Assembly: GCA_018268605.1 (NCBI GenBank)
Contig: JAFDWG010000331.1
Location: 1-53,282 of the forward strand
DNA length: 53,282 bases
Source: Actinomycetota bacterium
GTDB lineage: Bacteria; Actinomycetota; Thermoleophilia; Solirubrobacterales; 70-9
Direction: 5' to 3'
This document shows positions 1 through 8,294 of this stretch, in pieces. Numbering within the stretch: the stretch's first letter is position 1; each line of letters opens with the position of its first letter. Under the pieces are notes generated by a model. The model ran no database searches and had not been told where the DNA came from. It worked only from the letters and a program-made list of their open reading frames with translations. Made by a program: the position numbers and the translations under genes.

Positions 1-1728
<1,728 letters not shown>

Positions 1729-1741
1729 GAACAGAGCAGCG

Positions 1742-2878
1742 ATGAGGGAACCTGGCCGCAGTGCGATCGGCACCTGGAGCGGAGGCCGGTTCCTTCACTT
1801 TGGTGAGGCGATCGAGGAGGATCGCCTCACCGCATTGCTGCGCCCGGGGGAGGGGATCGACACGGTCCTCACCGCCGACGCCTACGGCGCCGGCGGGGCC
1901 GACACCGTCCTCGGCCGCGCGCTCGAGGGTGTCGCCCGCGAGGACTACTCACTGGTCGGCGCCGTCGGCCACGACTTCTACGAGGGCGAGCGCAACGGGC
2001 CGAAGGGCTTCCCGCGTTTCACCGACCCGGCCCTCCGCCGGCCCGACGACTACGCGTCCTACCTGCGGATGGCGACCGAGGCGCAGCTCGAGCGGCTCGG
2101 TGTCTCGGAGCTCGACGTCCTGCTGCTCCACAACCCCGACCGCATCGGCTACTCCTCGGAGGTCGTCTGGGACGGGATGGCGGCGCTCCGCGACGCGGGC
2201 CTGACGGCAAAGATCGGCGTCGCTCCCGGCCCCGCGAACGGCTTCACCCTCGACCTGATCTCCTGCCTCGAGCGCTTCGGCGACCGGATCGACTGGGCGA
2301 TGATCATCCTCAACCCGGTCGAGCCGTGGCCGGGCGAGCTGGTCCTCGACGCCGCCGCCCGCCACGACGTCAAGGTCATCACCCGCGTCGTCGATTACGG
2401 CGGCCTCTTCTGGGACGACCTGCGCCCCGGGATGGAGCTGGCGCGGGCCGACCATCGAAGCTTTCGCCCGTCGGGCTGGATCGAGGCCGGCCTCGAGAAG
2501 CTCGACCGCCTGCGTCCGTTCGCCCAGGCGGCCGACCTGACCCCGATGGGCCTCGCCTGCCAGTGGAACCTCGCCCACCCGGCGGTCGAGTGCGTCGCCC
2601 CGACCTTGATCCAGGAGGTCGGCCCGGCGGCGCGGACGATCGAGTCCGAGCGGGCCGAGCTGGCCGCGATCCCCGCCGACATCCGGCTCTCCGCCGATGA
2701 CGTCGCCGCGATCCGCGCGATCGGGGACAACACCGGCTGCATGGCGCTGAAGGGCGCAAACCCTGGCTTCGAGGGCGACGAGCAGCCCGACCAGTGGGGC
2801 CTCAGCCCCGAGCTGGTCGAGGTCGGCGACCGCTGGGGCATCGACCCCGAGCGCGACCTCGTCATCGCCGCCCACTGA
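1742..2878 (+). CDS. Aldo/keto reductase family protein, catalytic Lys apparently lost
   Basis: 378 residues, TIM-barrel aldo/keto reductase type. Seen: an N-terminal strand with Asp and Tyr in DTVLTADAYGAGGADTVLGR, which matches the catalytic Asp and Tyr region of the family, and DVLLLHNPD, which carries the usual His. The strand that normally reads like ATKVG, with the catalytic Lys, reads SLVGAVG here, so Lys appears replaced by Ala. The protein therefore may not be a normal NADPH reductase. The ATG lies 13 bases after the clpC stop with only a weak AGGA upstream, suggesting cotranscription with clpC. Substrate unknown. Confidence 0.8.
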   Translation: MREPGRSAIGTWSGGRFLHFGEAIEEDRLTALLRPGEGIDTVLTADAYGAGGADTVLGRALEGVAREDYSLVGAVGHDFYEGERNGPKGFPRFTDPALRRPDDYASYLRMATEAQLERLGVSELDVLLLHNPDRIGYSSEVVWDGMAALRDAGLTAKIGVAPGPANGFTLDLISCLERFGDRIDWAMIILNPVEPWPGELVLDAAARHDVKVITRVVDYGGLFWDDLRPGMELARADHRSFRPSGWIEAGLEKLDRLRPFAQAADLTPMGLACQWNLAHPAVECVAPTLIQEVGPAARTIESERAELAAIPADIRLSADDVAAIRAIGDNTGCMALKGANPGFEGDEQPDQWGLSPELVEVGDRWGIDPERDLVIAAH

Positions 2879-2898
2879 GCGGCGGCCTCTCGCACCCG

Positions 2899-2904
2899 TA
2901 GGCT
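2899..2904 (+). promoter_or_regulatory. -10 box of leaderless MFS gene
   Basis: TAGGCT ends 7 bases before the ATG at 2912, and there is no Shine-Dalgarno site. The spacing fits transcription starting at or next to the start codon. No clear -35 box is seen. Confidence 0.6.
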
Positions 2905-2911
2905 GCGTTCC

Positions 2912-4342
2912 ATGAGGGGCAAGTGGTGGACGCTGGTCGGTGCCTGCTTCGGCCTGTTCATCCTCATGCTCGACTCGACCGTGGTGTCGCTGGCGCTGCC
3001 GCAGATCCGCGGCGACGTCGGGGCCTCCCCGGAGCAGCTGCAGTGGATGATGAACAGCTACCTGCTGACGATCGCGGTGCTGGCCGTCACCGCCGGCCGG
3101 CTCGGCGACATGTTCGGCCGGCGCCGGATGTTCCTGCTCGGGATGCTCGGCTTCGGCATCGGCTCGGTCGCCTCCGGGGTCGCCGCGGACCCGGATCTGC
3201 TGATCCTCGGCCGCGTGCTGCAGGGCGTCGGCGCAGCGGCGGTCCTGACCCAGTCGCTCGCCCTGGTCTGCAATGTCTTCCCCGCGGACGAGGTCCCGAG
3301 GGCACTCGGGATCTGGGCCGGGGTCTCGGCCTCGGCGCTCGCGATCGGGCCCCTGGTCGGCGGCGTCCTGGTCGAACTCGACTGGCGGGTGATCTTCCTG
3401 ATGAACCTGCCGCTGGTCGCGGTCGGGATGCTGATCGTCGCCCGCGCCGCCCCCGAGTCGACCGATCCGGCGGCGAGCCACAAGCTCGACTGGCCGGGCC
3501 TCGCCGCGCTGAGCGTCGGCCTGACGCTCGTCGTCCTGGCGCTGGTCCAGTCGCAGACGTGGTCGGTGCCGACGGTGATCGTCCTGGCCTTGGTCGGAAT
3601 CGCCTCCCTCGTCGTCTTCTGGGTGGTCGAGCACCGGGTGCCGGCGCCGATCGTCGAGTTCGATCTCTTCCGCAACGGCCCGTACTTCGGCGCCTCGGCA
3701 TCGGCCTTCTGCCTGGTCGGCGCCTGGTGGGCGGTGATCTACTTCCAACCCCAGTACCTGCAGGACGTGCGCGGCCACTCGCCCCTGGTCTGCGGCCTCG
3801 AGGTGCTGCCGATCACCGTGCCGATGATCCTCGTCTCACCGTTCTCGGGCCTGCTGATCGCCAAGTTCGGACCGCGGGCGCTGATGACTGCCGGGATGGC
3901 GATCGGCACCGCCGGCATGCTGGTCCTGACCCAGGTCGACGCGACCACCTCCTACGCGGTCCTGCTCGTGGGCTACCTGCTCTTCGGGGTCGCGCTCGGC
4001 TTCGTCTACGCGCCGATGTCGACCGCGGCGATGGCGGCGATGCCGGCCGAGAAGGTGGGGATCGCCTCCGGGGTCCTCTCGATGGTGCGGCTGCTCGCTG
4101 GTGCCGTCGCCCTGGCCGGGACCGGGGCGATCTTCCATGCCCTGCTCGGCTCCGGCAACTCCTTCGCCGGCTCGGTGGCCGGCTCCACCTGGCTGCCCGT
4201 CGGCCTGATGGCGCTCGGTGCGATACTTGCCTGGGGATACGTGCGAGGACCGCAGGAAGAGGGCGCGGACCCTGTGGTGGTGCGAAATCCGGCCCCCGAG
4301 ACGCTCCATCATCACCTCCACCATCGGCGCTTTCACCTCTGA
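2912..4342 (+). CDS. MFS transporter, DHA2 (EmrB/QacA-type) drug exporter
   Basis: 476 residues with many hydrophobic segments, consistent with the 14-helix DHA2 family of proton-driven exporters in the cytoplasmic membrane. Helix 1 carries LDSTVVSLALPQI, the family's motif D1 region (LDxTvvnvALP). The loop between helices 2 and 3 has GRLGDMFGRRRMF, motif A of the major facilitator superfamily. GVSASALAIGPLVGGVLV is the antiporter motif C region in helix 5. The C-terminus is basic and His-rich (LHHHLHHRRFHL). The start is chosen because a TAGGCT box sits 7 bases upstream. Likely exports a toxic or signalling compound; the substrate cannot be told. Confidence 0.9.
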   Translation: MRGKWWTLVGACFGLFILMLDSTVVSLALPQIRGDVGASPEQLQWMMNSYLLTIAVLAVTAGRLGDMFGRRRMFLLGMLGFGIGSVASGVAADPDLLILGRVLQGVGAAAVLTQSLALVCNVFPADEVPRALGIWAGVSASALAIGPLVGGVLVELDWRVIFLMNLPLVAVGMLIVARAAPESTDPAASHKLDWPGLAALSVGLTLVVLALVQSQTWSVPTVIVLALVGIASLVVFWVVEHRVPAPIVEFDLFRNGPYFGASASAFCLVGAWWAVIYFQPQYLQDVRGHSPLVCGLEVLPITVPMILVSPFSGLLIAKFGPRALMTAGMAIGTAGMLVLTQVDATTSYAVLLVGYLLFGVALGFVYAPMSTAAMAAMPAEKVGIASGVLSMVRLLAGAVALAGTGAIFHALLGSGNSFAGSVAGSTWLPVGLMALGAILAWGYVRGPQEEGADPVVVRNPAPETLHHHLHHRRFHL

Positions 4343-4366
4343 ACCGCATTCCAGAGCCGTTTTTGC

Positions 4367-4372
4367 CATAAT
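4367..4372 (+). promoter_or_regulatory. -10 box of leaderless disA transcript
   Basis: CATAAT ends 7 bases before the disA ATG at 4380 and no SD site is visible. It lies in a short AT-rich patch between the MFS stop and disA. Confidence 0.6.
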
Positions 4373-4379
4373 TAAGTGG

Positions 4380-5492
4380 ATGGCCTCATTGTCAGGGGAT
4401 GCGCTTCATGAGTTGTCGGAACGTCAGGATCCCCGGCTACTCAGGGCGCTAGACGTTGTCGCTCCCGGCGGTGCCCTCCGTGAGGGAATCGACAACATCG
4501 TCCACGCCCACACCGGCGCGCTGATCGTGGTCGGCGAGCTCGACGAGATCTCCCACCTGCTCTCCGGCGGGATCCGGCTGGACATCGACTACACGCCGGC
4601 GATGCTCTACCAGGTGGCGAAGATGGACGGCGCGATCGTCCTCAACGCCGAGGCGACGAAGATCGCCTGGGCGAACGTCCAGCTGATGCCGGACCCGACG
4701 ATCCTCTCCTCGGAGACCGGCACCCGCCACCGCACCGCCGAGCGGGTCTGCAAACAGACCGACGCGCTGGTGATCGCGGTGTCTCAGCGGCGCGAGGTCG
4801 TCTCGCTCTACGTCGAGGGCGCCAAGTACATCCTTCAGGACATTCCCGCGGTGCTCGCCAAGGCCAACCAGGGCCTGGCGACGCTGGAGAAGTACCGGCA
4901 ACGGCTCGACGAGGTGTCGACGCGGCTGACCGTGCTCGAGTTCGAGGGCCGTACCGTCCTCCACGACGCCCTGACCGTGCTGCAGCGGGCCGAGCTGGTG
5001 ACCCGGATGGCGGTCGAGGTCGAGCGCTACATCGTCGAGCTCGGGACCGAGGGCCGGCTGATCGAGATGCAACTGGAGGAGACGATGGTCGGCGTCGCCG
5101 CCGACAAGACCGCCCTGCTCCGTGACTATGCGGTCGAGGACTCCGAGGAAGGCCTGGCGTCGATGCTGCAGGCGCTATCGCGGCTGCCGCACCAGGACGT
5201 ACTCGATTTCGGGCGCCTCGCCGAGCTGCTCGGCTACGACCGCAAGATCAACACCGTCGACTTCCCGGTCTCCCCGCGCGGTTACCGGGTCCTCGGACGT
5301 GTGCCGCGGATCCCCAAGCTTGTCGTCCAGAAGATCACCCACGAGCTGGGCGGGTTGGAGGAGGTCCTCGCGGCCCCCGATGCCGAACTCGCCGCCGTCG
5401 ACGGAGTCGGCCCTGGCCGGGCCAAGGACATCCGCGAGGGACTGCGCCGGCTCCAGGAGGTCGACCTGGTGGACAGGTACTTACAGAGTTGA
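4380..5492 (+). CDS. disA: DNA integrity scanning protein DisA, diadenylate cyclase
   Basis: 370 residues, the normal DisA length. It joins two ATP molecules into the second messenger c-di-AMP and scans DNA for branched structures. The N-terminal DAC domain (about residues 10-150) has the catalytic DGA motif (KMDGAIVL) and GTRHRTAERV, the RHR motif. A helical linker follows, then a C-terminal helix-hairpin-helix DNA-binding domain (AAVDGVGPGRAKDIREGLRRL). The ATG at 4380 is preferred over upstream in-frame codons because it gives the canonical N-terminus and follows a CATAAT box by 7 bases. The gene ends in TTGA overlapping a possible carD start. In mycobacteria and Bacillus DisA is regulated by partner proteins; radA is absent here. 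Confidence 0.97.
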   Translation: MASLSGDALHELSERQDPRLLRALDVVAPGGALREGIDNIVHAHTGALIVVGELDEISHLLSGGIRLDIDYTPAMLYQVAKMDGAIVLNAEATKIAWANVQLMPDPTILSSETGTRHRTAERVCKQTDALVIAVSQRREVVSLYVEGAKYILQDIPAVLAKANQGLATLEKYRQRLDEVSTRLTVLEFEGRTVLHDALTVLQRAELVTRMAVEVERYIVELGTEGRLIEMQLEETMVGVAADKTALLRDYAVEDSEEGLASMLQALSRLPHQDVLDFGRLAELLGYDRKINTVDFPVSPRGYRVLGRVPRIPKLVVQKITHELGGLEEVLAAPDAELAAVDGVGPGRAKDIREGLRRLQEVDLVDRYLQS

Positions 5493-5516
5493 CGGCGATA
5501 AGCGCCGTCGCAAGAC

Positions 5517-5530
5517 GAAAGGAGCCCCCT
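5517..5530 (+). promoter_or_regulatory. Strong Shine-Dalgarno pointing to an ATT start of carD
   Basis: GAAAGGAG at 5517-5524 is followed by 6 bases and then ATT at 5531, in frame with carD. It is one of the strongest SD sites in the window and there is no ATG, GTG or TTG at the right distance. Confidence 0.6.
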
Positions 5531-6097
5531 ATTTCCGAGCTAGACGAGGCGACCGTGGAAGAGGTCTTCGAGGAAGACGTCGAATACGTCTGCGACTTCG
5601 AGGAGGGCGACAAGGTCGTCTACCCGCACCACGGAGCCGGCTTGGTCATGACCAAGGAAACGCGGGAGCTGATGGGGAGCGAGCGTGAGTACCTCACGAT
5701 CAAAATCCTCCACAACGAGCTCACCGTGATGGTTCCGACGGAGAACGCCGGCAAAGCCGGCCTGCGCCGTGTGATCGATGAGGAAGAAATCAAAAAAGTC
5801 ACCTCGGTCCTCACCGACGACGTCTCCGAGATGCCGAAAAACTGGAACAGGCGCTTCAAGTACAACCGCGAGAAGATCAAGACCGGCGACGTGTTCGAGC
5901 TGGCCGAGGTCGTCCGCAACCTCGCCATCCGCGAGATGGAAAAGGGCCTTTCCACCGGCGAGAAGCAGATGTACACCCGGGCGAAGAAGATCCTCGCCTC
6001 CGAGTTCATGTACGCCTTGGACAAGGACGAGGACGGCGCCGAGGAATACCTCGACGGGCTCTTGGAGGAGCGCTTCGCCGCCACCGCCTCTGCCTGA
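5531..6097 (+). CDS. carD: CarD-family transcriptional regulator, probable ATT start
   Basis: CarD binds the RNA polymerase beta subunit and the upstream edge of the -10 region and stabilises open complexes, especially at rRNA promoters. Seen: an acidic N-terminus, then the Tudor-like RNAP-interacting domain with FEEGDKVVYPHHGAG, and a helical DNA-binding domain with MPKNWNRRFKYN and LAIREMEKGLSTGEKQMYTRA. That region includes the Trp (PKNWNRR) that family members wedge into the DNA minor groove. From ATT the product is 188 residues, slightly longer than the mycobacterial protein. The alternative TTG at 5489 overlaps the disA stop (TTGA) but has no SD; it would add 14 residues unlike the family. 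A GTG at 5555 has no SD. Confidence 0.95.
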   Translation: MSELDEATVEEVFEEDVEYVCDFEEGDKVVYPHHGAGLVMTKETRELMGSEREYLTIKILHNELTVMVPTENAGKAGLRRVIDEEEIKKVTSVLTDDVSEMPKNWNRRFKYNREKIKTGDVFELAEVVRNLAIREMEKGLSTGEKQMYTRAKKILASEFMYALDKDEDGAEEYLDGLLEERFAATASA

Positions 6098-6113
6098 GGT
6101 CACCAAGATCGAG

Positions 6114-6746
6114 GTGACCGCAGTCATCGCGGCCGCCGGTTCCGGGGAGCGCCTCGGGGCCGGTGGCCCGAAGGCATTCGTGCCGCTTGGAGGGCGGCCG
6201 ATGATCGCCTGGTCCCTCGATGCGTGTCGGGCCTGCGGGTCGGTGACGACGGTCGTCGTCGCCGTCCCTGCCGGTCATCCGCACGACCTCCAGGACGTGG
6301 TGATAGTCGAGGGTGGGGCCACCCGCGCCGAGTCGGTCGCCAACGCGTTGAGCGCCGTGGACACCGAGCTGGTCGCGATCCACGACGCGGCCCGCCCGCT
6401 CCTGACCCCCGAGCTGCTCGACGAGCTCGTCGCCGAGCTGGTCGCGGACCCCGACGCGGACGCGATCATCGCCGCGGCGCCGGTCACCGACACGGTCAAG
6501 AAGGTGGGAGGCGGTCGCATCGTCGACACCCTCGACCGCTCCGAGCTGTGGGGCGCGCAGACTCCTCAGGTCTTCCGCACGGAGGCGCTGAGGCGGGCGT
6601 TGCGCTCCGCGCACACCGTCACCGACGAGGCCATGCTGATCGAGGCGGCGGGGGGGAAGGTGTTGGTGCACGACCCCGGCATCCCCAACCTCAAGGTCAC
6701 GACCCCGACCGATCTCCAGGTTGCCGAGCTTCTCCTCGGTCGCTGA
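6114..6746 (+). CDS. ispD: 2-C-methyl-D-erythritol 4-phosphate cytidylyltransferase IspD
   Basis: About 210 residues, close to the normal 220-235. It catalyses the third step of the MEP isoprenoid pathway, making CDP-methylerythritol from MEP and CTP. Seen: the nucleotidyltransferase signature AAAGSGERLGAGGPKAFVPL at the N-terminus with the CTP-binding Arg and Lys, VAIHDAARPLL (the conserved HDaARP metal/CTP motif) and LWGAQTPQVFR (the WxxQTPQxF motif). GTG at 6114 is chosen because it begins 4 residues before the first beta strand; it lies 16 bases after the carD stop. It is separated from ispF by a small opposing gene and a PHP gene. Confidence 0.95.
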   Translation: MTAVIAAAGSGERLGAGGPKAFVPLGGRPMIAWSLDACRACGSVTTVVVAVPAGHPHDLQDVVIVEGGATRAESVANALSAVDTELVAIHDAARPLLTPELLDELVAELVADPDADAIIAAAPVTDTVKKVGGGRIVDTLDRSELWGAQTPQVFRTEALRRALRSAHTVTDEAMLIEAAGGKVLVHDPGIPNLKVTTPTDLQVAELLLGR

Positions 6747-6885
6747 GCAGCACGTAGACCAGCGTCACGGCGAAGGTCAGCTGGCCGACGCCGAGCGCCG
6801 TCCCGAGGTTGTGGGCGCCGAGGGCAAGGGAACCGAGGACGCCGACGAAGAAGCCGGCGACGAGGATGAGCAGCTGACGGACCAC
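6697..6885 (-). CDS. Small two-helix membrane protein
   Basis: 62 residues from a GTG at 6885. Two hydrophobic helices are visible (LLILVAGFFVGVLGSLAL and LGVGQLTFAVTLVYVLL), followed by a short charged tail. The 3' end overlaps the last 50 bases of ispD on the other strand. Its reality is supported by an appropriately placed TAGACT box 9 bases upstream, sharing its TA with the -10 box of the divergent PHP gene. No family is recognised. Confidence 0.55.
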   Translation of the reverse strand: MVRQLLILVAGFFVGVLGSLALGAHNLGTALGVGQLTFAVTLVYVLLSDRGEARQPGDRSGS

Positions 6886-6910
6886 TGCCTCAGAAGTCTA
6901 GGCTTGTCCG
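6886..6910. promoter_or_regulatory. 25-bp bidirectional promoter with overlapping -10 boxes
   Basis: The ten bases AGTCTAGGCT (6895-6904) contain TAGGCT on the plus strand, ending 6 bases before ATG 6911, and TAGACT on the minus strand, ending 9 bases before GTG 6885. The TA at 6899-6900 is common to both. Confidence 0.6.
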
Positions 6911-7759
6911 ATGCTCACCGATTACCACCTCCACCTCCGTCCCGACGAGGAGGGCACCACCTTCGATCGTTACTTCACCGCCGAGAACGTCGACCGCTAC
7001 CGCGCCGCGGCCACCGAGCGGGGGATCGAGGAGCTGGGGGTCTCCGAGCACGTATACCGCTTCCGTCAGGCGCTCGACCTCTGGCGCCACCCGCTGTGGC
7101 TCGAAAACGCCGACGACGACCTCGACGAGTACTGCGAGTTCGTCCGTGGGACCTCGCTGCGGCTGGGTGTCGAGTGCGACTTCGTGCCCGGAACCGAAGG
7201 CCGCACCGCGGCGTTGCTCGAGGCCCGCGACTTCGACTACGTCGTCGGCTCGGTCCATTTCGTCGGCGAGGGCGACGCGGCCGTCGACCACGACGGCTTC
7301 GATGTCTGGCACGCCCCCGACGCGAGCGCCGAGGAGATCTGGGCCCGGTACTTCGACCACTTCAACCGGTGCGCCCGCTCGGGCCTCTTCGACATCCTCG
7401 CCCACCCCGACCTGGTGAAGGTCTGGGGTCGTCACCGCCGGCCGTTGCCGGAGGGGGATCTACGGCGCTTCTACGAGCCCGCCGTGGAAGCGATCGTCGA
7501 GGGCGGCGCGGCGGTCGAGCTGTCCACGGCCGGGCTGCGCAAGCCGGTCGGGGAGCTCTACCCGGCGCGCGAGTTCGCCGCGCTGGTGGTCGAGGCCGGC
7601 GTGCCGTTCGCGCTTTCCTCCGACGCCCACCTCCCCGAGCAGGTCGGCTTCCGCTACGACGACGCGCTCGCCTTCCTCGACGACCTCGGGGTCGAGGAGA
7701 TCGCCGTCTTCGAGGGGCGTAAGCGGCGTCTGGAGCCGCTCGGCTCCCGGGTCGGTTGA
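6911..7759 (+). CDS. PHP-domain phosphatase, histidinol-phosphatase-like
   Basis: 282 residues, single PHP domain. PHP proteins are metal-dependent phosphoesterases; those of the HisJ type remove phosphate from histidinol phosphate. Seen: DYHLHLRPDE at the N-terminus (HxH metal ligands), LGVSEHVYRF (Glu and His ligands), VGSVHFVGE, and DILAHPDLVKVWGR (His ligand) with a late SSDAHLPEQ (D-H ligand pair). All expected metal-binding residues are thus visible. The gene lies between ispD and ispF but is not known to act in isoprenoid synthesis. The substrate could be histidinol phosphate or another small phosphate ester. Confidence 0.82.
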   Translation: MLTDYHLHLRPDEEGTTFDRYFTAENVDRYRAAATERGIEELGVSEHVYRFRQALDLWRHPLWLENADDDLDEYCEFVRGTSLRLGVECDFVPGTEGRTAALLEARDFDYVVGSVHFVGEGDAAVDHDGFDVWHAPDASAEEIWARYFDHFNRCARSGLFDILAHPDLVKVWGRHRRPLPEGDLRRFYEPAVEAIVEGGAAVELSTAGLRKPVGELYPAREFAALVVEAGVPFALSSDAHLPEQVGFRYDDALAFLDDLGVEEIAVFEGRKRRLEPLGSRVG

Positions 7760-7769
7760 GGCGCGCGTC

Positions 7770-8222
7770 ATGATCGGCATCGGCTACGACTCCCACCGCT
7801 TCGCCGACGGGCACAAACTGGTCCTCGGCGGGGTGGAGATCGACCATCCGCAGGGGCTCGAGGGCCACTCCGACGCCGACGCCGTCACCCACGCGGTGAT
7901 CGACGCGATCCTCGGCGCGGCCGGCGGCGGCGACATCGGCACTCTTTTCCCGCCCTCGGAAGCCCAGTGGCGCGACGCCGACTCGATCGACCTCCTGCGC
8001 ACCGCGATCGGCACGATCGCCGGCCGGGTCGTCAACGTCGACGTGACCGTGATCTGCGAGGCCCCGAAGCTCGCGGCCTACAAGTCACAGATGGAATCGA
8101 TCCTCGGCGAGGCCACCTCCGCCAAGGTCACCATCAAGGCGACGACGAACGAGGGCATGGGCTGGATCGGCCGCGGCGAGGGCATCGCGGCGATCGCCGT
8201 GGCGCAGGTCGAGGACGAGTAG
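7770..8222 (+). CDS. ispF: 2-C-methyl-D-erythritol 2,4-cyclodiphosphate synthase IspF
   Basis: 150 residues, a normal IspF length. It cyclises CDP-ME 2-phosphate and releases CMP in the MEP pathway. Seen: GYDSHRF with the Asp and His zinc ligands, the third ligand in LEGHSDADAVTHAVIDAILG, GDIGTLFPP, and the C-terminal KATTNEGMGWIGRGEGIAA. All motifs are intact. The ATG is 10 bases after the PHP stop, with a GAGG that can serve as a weak SD. The stop codon TAG begins a GGGGGC run that belongs to a repeated element. Confidence 0.96.
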   Translation: MIGIGYDSHRFADGHKLVLGGVEIDHPQGLEGHSDADAVTHAVIDAILGAAGGGDIGTLFPPSEAQWRDADSIDLLRTAIGTIAGRVVNVDVTVICEAPKLAAYKSQMESILGEATSAKVTIKATTNEGMGWIGRGEGIAAIAVAQVEDE

Positions 8223-8278
8223 GGGGCGCCCGACAAGGGACGCAAGGGGGTAGCGGCCAGAACGGCCGTCTCGGCCAA
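8220..8278 (+). repeat. Partial copy of the intergenic palindromic element
   Basis: From the ispF stop codon the bases TAGGGGGC, GGACGCAAGG, GCGGCC and ACGGCCGTCTCGGCC repeat, in the same order, those at 41390-41449 after an acyl-CoA dehydrogenase gene. Only the left half of the hairpin is present; it stops right before the -10 box of the next gene. Confidence 0.65.
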
Positions 8279-8284
8279 TAGTCT
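8279..8284 (+). promoter_or_regulatory. -10 box of the acyl-CoA synthetase gene
   Basis: TAGTCT ends 10 bases before the ATG at 8295; no SD site is visible. Confidence 0.5.
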
Positions 8285-8294
8285 TCACAGATCG

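Noticed and set aside
1949-3778. Very long open frame on the minus strand (609 codons)
   Set aside because: It lies antisense to the aldo/keto reductase and MFS genes, has the Arg/Asp/Gln-rich composition of high-GC shadow frames and no recognisable motif.
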